A stretch of DNA of 50,472 nucleotides, from positions 1 to 50,472 of the forward strand of contig CATJPU010000338.1 in assembly GCA_949742505.1 (NCBI GenBank), read 5' to 3'. The number at the start of each line of letters is the position of its first letter. The first letter of the stretch is position 1. Shown here piece after piece: positions 46,676-50,472 of this stretch. The notes below the pieces were generated by a model. That model did no database searches. It was given only the letters and a program-made list of their open reading frames with translations, and was not told the origin of the DNA. The position numbers and the translations under genes are program-made. Source of the stretch: an uncultured Lachnospiraceae bacterium (GTDB lineage: Bacteria > Bacillota > Clostridia > Lachnospirales > Lachnospiraceae).

Positions 46676-47788
46676 ATGTCAGACAAAATGAATCTGCAAA
46701 AACGCCCCGCATTTCATGGGAGTGATATTGAACAAATCGCACGCTGCTACGGCATCCCTAAGGAAACGATTATCCGATTCGGAGCCAACGTGAATCCTCT
46801 CGGCCTGTCGGCTTCCCTTCGCGAGAAGCTTGCAGCTAACTTAGATGTAATTACCCGTTACCCGGACCGGGATTATAAGAGTCTAAGAAAGGTGATTGCC
46901 GAATATTGTCATAGCGATATGAATTATGTGGTAACCGGCAACGGCTCTACCGAATTGATTTCCCTGCTTATCAGCCAGAGGAACGCCCGTCACGCGCTGG
47001 TAATCGGCCCCACCTACTCCGAATACGAACGGGAACTATCCCTTACCGGAGGCCGAATCTCCAACTATTATCTAAAAGAGTCCGAAGATTTCCGGCTGGA
47101 TATGGATGATTTGAGCAAATCATTGGAACGCGGCGTGGACTTTCTGATTCTCTGCAATCCCAACAATCCAACTTCTTCCGCTCTGAATCAGGAAGAGTTA
47201 AAGGCCGTACTGGATGAATGCAGGAGGCAGAATATCTTTGTCATGATTGACGAGACTTATGTGGAATTCGCACCTTCGATCGAAGAGATTACCGCCATGC
47301 CTTTGGTTCCGGATTACGACAACCTAATGGTCATCCGCGGCGTATCCAAGTTTTTCGCCGCCCCGGGGCTCCGCTTAGGTTACGGTATTACCAGCAATCA
47401 GGAATTCCTCACTACCTTAAAGAAACATCAGAACCCATGGAGCTTAAACAGTATCGGCGCCTGCGCAGGAGAGCTGATGCTTCAGGAGACCGGTTATATC
47501 TCAGAGACCAGACGGCTTATCGCATCCGAACGGGAACGGTGCCTGCGCACTTTGAAAGACTTCCGCTATGCGAAGACCTACCCTTCTTACGGGAACTTTA
47601 TTCTGGTTAAAATCCGCAAAGAAGAACTGGACTCCTTCATGATATTTGAACACGCCATCCGGCAGGGACTCATGATCCGGGACTGCTCCTCCTTCGCAGG
47701 ACTCCCGGGAGAATACATCCGGTTCTGTATTATGAAACCGGAAGACAATACAAGGCTGCTCGGGTGCCTTGGAGAATTGCTTGCATAA
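46676..47788 (+). CDS. Pyridoxal-phosphate aminotransferase, HisC/CobD-like class I/II
   Basis: IIRFGANVNPLGLSASLREKL...ITRYPDRDYKSLRKVIAEYC; VVTGNGSTELISLL; FLILCNPNNPTSSALNQEEL; VIRGVSKFFAAPGLRLGYGI. Confidence 0.92.
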   Translation: MSDKMNLQKRPAFHGSDIEQIARCYGIPKETIIRFGANVNPLGLSASLREKLAANLDVITRYPDRDYKSLRKVIAEYCHSDMNYVVTGNGSTELISLLISQRNARHALVIGPTYSEYERELSLTGGRISNYYLKESEDFRLDMDDLSKSLERGVDFLILCNPNNPTSSALNQEELKAVLDECRRQNIFVMIDETYVEFAPSIEEITAMPLVPDYDNLMVIRGVSKFFAAPGLRLGYGITSNQEFLTTLKKHQNPWSLNSIGACAGELMLQETGYISETRRLIASERERCLRTLKDFRYAKTYPSYGNFILVKIRKEELDSFMIFEHAIRQGLMIRDCSSFAGLPGEYIRFCIMKPEDNTRLLGCLGELLA

Positions 47789-47937
47789 TAACATCGAACA
47801 AAGGCAGTTGTATCTCCCGTCTTAAGTAACAGTTCGGACAAGTTCTGCGCCGCAGTATGCGGGGAAGCTGACCGTCTGAACCGTTGCCGCCTTAATGCAA
47901 CTGCCTCTGCTTAATTTATACAAAACCTGACTTTCTC

Positions 47938-48288
47938 TTATTTCTTCAAAATTAAAGCAATCATGGCAAGTTCTTCGCTGCCCGTATTCTTCAGCCCATG
48001 ACCATGACCGTCGCCGCAGTAGGTCACATCTCCCGCTTCTACGTCGATTGCCTGTCCGTCCTCTTCATACATTCCCTTTCCTGACAGAATGTAATAGACC
48101 TCCGCCTCGTCATGATGCTCATGATGTCCAATCTCACAATTGGGCTTCAACGTGATGCGGCTGAACATCCGGCAGTGCTCTCCGCACTGTTCCGGTGTAA
48201 TCAGAAGCTCTTTCGTCATATATCCGGCGCCTCCGTACACACGCTCCACATCCGTCTTCACTCTGTCCTTCGTTGTTGTCTTTAACAT
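47938..48288 (-). CDS. Cupin-domain protein
   Basis: ITLKPNCEIGHHEHHDEAEVYYILSGKGMYEEDGQAIDVEAGDVTYCGDGHGHGLKNTGSEELAMIALI. Confidence 0.9.
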   Translation of the reverse strand: MLKTTTKDRVKTDVERVYGGAGYMTKELLITPEQCGEHCRMFSRITLKPNCEIGHHEHHDEAEVYYILSGKGMYEEDGQAIDVEAGDVTYCGDGHGHGLKNTGSEELAMIALILKK

Positions 48289-48433
48289 GATAGAACCCTC
48301 CTTACAATTTCCTTATCATAGTAAACATTTTATCACACATCAATTTTCTCCGCAACAAGCCGGTTGTACGCCGGCCATGTCTAATATCTGTAAATTTAAA
48401 TTCACTCTTACGATTCCCTCCTACACAAAACTA

Positions 48434-49288
48434 TTATTTCTCATGGGAGCTCTTCCAAAACCAAAAACCTCCGAGAATCCCTCCTATGTAAAGAATATTG
48501 ACAAATATCGTAGGATTATCCTTTAACAGATACACAACTGCAACACCTGCCGCAAGGGAAACCGACAGCTTAAATGCAGAAATGATTCTCTTCTCCCGGA
48601 TATCCTTCGCACGTTGAAGCTGTTCATTCCTCTTCTGCTCCAGAATAAGATACTCCATCAAATCTTCGTCCCGGATTCTCGAAAGAATCCATTTATCTCT
48701 CAAAAAGTGAGCTTCTTCCCTGTTCCGGCGGAAAAATCCTCTTTTCTTCGGTTCCTCTTCCACAAATTCCAACTCCGGCCTTTCTTCACCTTCTGAAACA
48801 TTCCAATCCTGCTCTGCCATCTTCTCTTCACCTTCCCCTTTGTCAATTATTTCTTCTATGTCCGATTCTTCTTCCGCAGTCTCTTCTGCTTCCGACCCAT
48901 TTTCCCCGGCCTTTTCCTCTATTTCCAACTCCTCTTTCACAGGCTCTTCTGCTTCCGGCTTATTCTCTCCGGTCTTGTCTTCTATTTCTGGCTTCGCTTT
49001 CGCAGTCTCTTCTGCTTCCAACTTATTCGCTCTGGTTTTTTCTGTTCCCGGCTCCTCTTTCACTGCTTCTTCCGCTTCCGGCTCATTCTCCCCCGCTTCT
49101 TCTGTTCCCTCATCCTCTTTCACTGCTTCTCCTGCTTCTGGTTCATTCTTTCCATCTTCCTCTCCTGTCATTTTATCACCGATACCGGCTTCCCCCTCTT
49201 CGCCTGTTTCCGTTTCCCGAACAGCCTCGCCTGCAGCAAACTCTTCTTTTCTTATTTCGTCTTCTGTATAAAACTTTTCTTCCGGCAT
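48434..49288 (-). CDS. Acidic repeat protein with C-terminal hydrophobic segments
   Basis: About five imperfect 20-21-aa units (e.g. GENKPEAEEPVKEELEIEEKA), then RGFFRRNREEAHF and two hydrophobic stretches. Confidence 0.7.
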   Translation of the reverse strand: MPEEKFYTEDEIRKEEFAAGEAVRETETGEEGEAGIGDKMTGEEDGKNEPEAGEAVKEDEGTEEAGENEPEAEEAVKEEPGTEKTRANKLEAEETAKAKPEIEDKTGENKPEAEEPVKEELEIEEKAGENGSEAEETAEEESDIEEIIDKGEGEEKMAEQDWNVSEGEERPELEFVEEEPKKRGFFRRNREEAHFLRDKWILSRIRDEDLMEYLILEQKRNEQLQRAKDIREKRIISAFKLSVSLAAGVAVVYLLKDNPTIFVNILYIGGILGGFWFWKSSHEK

Positions 49289-49600
49289 TTATATTCCCCT
49301 TCCTATTTTCGGCGCTTTACCGCACTTAAATCCACCTTATTAATTATATCTTAACAAACATTAGCAGCCCGTTAAGTATATCTAATTGAACATTAGTCGT
49401 TCAATAAGTATACATTGCAGCGCTTTCCGCAAAATTCGACTTCTGATGATATATTAAACCAAAATACAAAAAATGTACATATGATTTTAACAGATTTTCA
49501 CCCACTCTTACTGGCTTTGACCGAAAGAACTAACCTTGCGTCACAGCAAATTATTGCAGCGGATTGCCTAATACACTCTAAAAGGCGCCCGATAAGCCAA

Positions 49601-49647
49601 AAACAGAGCAGGCAATTCCCAATTTCCGGGGATTGTCTGCTCTGTTT
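49601..49647 (-). terminator. Rho-independent terminator for the cell wall hydrolase gene
   Basis: Minus strand AAACAGAGCAGACAATCCCC...GGGAATTGCCTGCTCTGTTTTTGG. Confidence 0.85.
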
Positions 49648-49680
49648 GAGCCAAATAAGGTATTCCTCATTATTTCTCTT

Positions 49681-50391
49681 TTAGTGGAAGAAATGCGCTC
49701 CAATCTGCATTCCATAACCGCCCTGGTCAAAATATAAGCATCCGCCGATTGGATTCTGGCCGGAAAGTGCAGCATCCGCCGCCTGCAGAGCTGTCGCGGT
49801 ATACCCTCCTGAACTTCTTACCTGATCTAACCATCCGCTTCCTGCAGGACCAAACTGTCCCGGCTGATAGATGACGGCTTCCATCGTATTCGGATATACG
49901 CCGCTGGCAATCCGGTTCAGAACCACCGCTCCTACGGCAACCTGTCCCTCAAAAGACTGGTTTCCCGCTTCGCAGAAAATAATAGATGCTAAAAGTTCTC
50001 TGTCTAAACCGCCTCCGGAAACAGATGTCGTTCTGGCTGCCGCTTCGGCTGCCTGCGCTTCTTTCGCCGCCTGCTCGGCCTTCTGTCTCTCTTCGGCTTC
50101 CTTCTGCGCCCTTAACTCTTCCGCCTTTTCCTCCGCTTTCGCCAGCGCTTCTCTTACAGTGTCCGCAGGCTTCTCATTCACATCAGCCTTTTTACCGTCC
50201 GCCGCTTCCTCAAAACCATCAGACAGAAGCAGTTCCATGGACAGCACCGCTGTCCCCGTAAGAATCCCATCCTGCATATCTGCCGCATGACTCGTAAATC
50301 CTAATGTCATCGTAGATACAGCCACCGAAGCGGCCATACACATTCGCGCCTTTGCAATTCCGTTTTTTAAATTAAATTTGTATTTCAACAT
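49681..50391 (-). CDS. Cell wall hydrolase (SleB/Hydrolase_2 family)
   Basis: ELLASIIFCEAGNQSFEGQVAVGAVVLNRIASGVYPNTMEAVIYQPGQFGPAGSGWLDQV; secretion signal at N-terminus and an Ala/Glu/Lys coiled-coil linker. Confidence 0.93.
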   Translation of the reverse strand: MLKYKFNLKNGIAKARMCMAASVAVSTMTLGFTSHAADMQDGILTGTAVLSMELLLSDGFEEAADGKKADVNEKPADTVREALAKAEEKAEELRAQKEAEERQKAEQAAKEAQAAEAAARTTSVSGGGLDRELLASIIFCEAGNQSFEGQVAVGAVVLNRIASGVYPNTMEAVIYQPGQFGPAGSGWLDQVRSSGGYTATALQAADAALSGQNPIGGCLYFDQGGYGMQIGAHFFH

Positions 50392-50472
50392 AAATATGAT
50401 TCCCTCCTGTATACATACTTTGTATTGTTAATAAAGTATACTCATTTTTTTCAACTTTATTACAATTATTAC

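Noticed and set aside
49986-50261. Plus-strand ORFs opposite the cell wall hydrolase
   Set aside because: Low-complexity Pro/Ser/Leu translations antisense to the Ala/Glu/Lys coiled coil.
1-50472. CRISPR arrays, tRNA/rRNA genes, prophage modules
   Set aside because: No regularly spaced direct repeats, no tRNA-like cloverleaf or rRNA sequence recognised, and no phage structural genes seen on reading both strands by eye.

Overview
This 50.5 kb window looks like a low-to-mid GC Firmicutes chromosome, probably Lachnospiraceae/Clostridia (judged from gene content only). Most of it is ordinary chromosomal coding sequence: gltX, purB, thiC behind a TPP riboswitch and terminator, class III fbp, cstA, a DegV protein, a thioredoxin-reductase-like protein, a PcrA/UvrD-like helicase, a SleB-type cell wall hydrolase and several transporters. 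The left edge holds a partial minus-strand start codon and leader that may belong to an insertion element. Less ordinary items: (1) a CUT1 ABC importer, DUF624, nucleoside hydrolase and LacI-PfkB fusion operon in which regulator and sugar kinase are one polypeptide; (2) an intact GH13 isoamylase-like protein with all four conserved catalytic regions replaced, i.e. a predicted pseudoenzyme; (3) a DUF5716/DUF5717/helical-repeat cassette of unknown function, including a 1,100-residue protein; (4) a two-esterase plus ATP-grasp cassette; (5) a GNAT-ThrE fusion exporter; (6) a 'gene graveyard' at 27.5-28.6 kb with fragments of five genes; (7) several small dispersed palindromic repeat families; (8) a structured leader upstream of a DUF1292 gene. 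No tRNA, rRNA, CRISPR array or prophage was found. All family calls come from reading motifs by eye; no database search was run.
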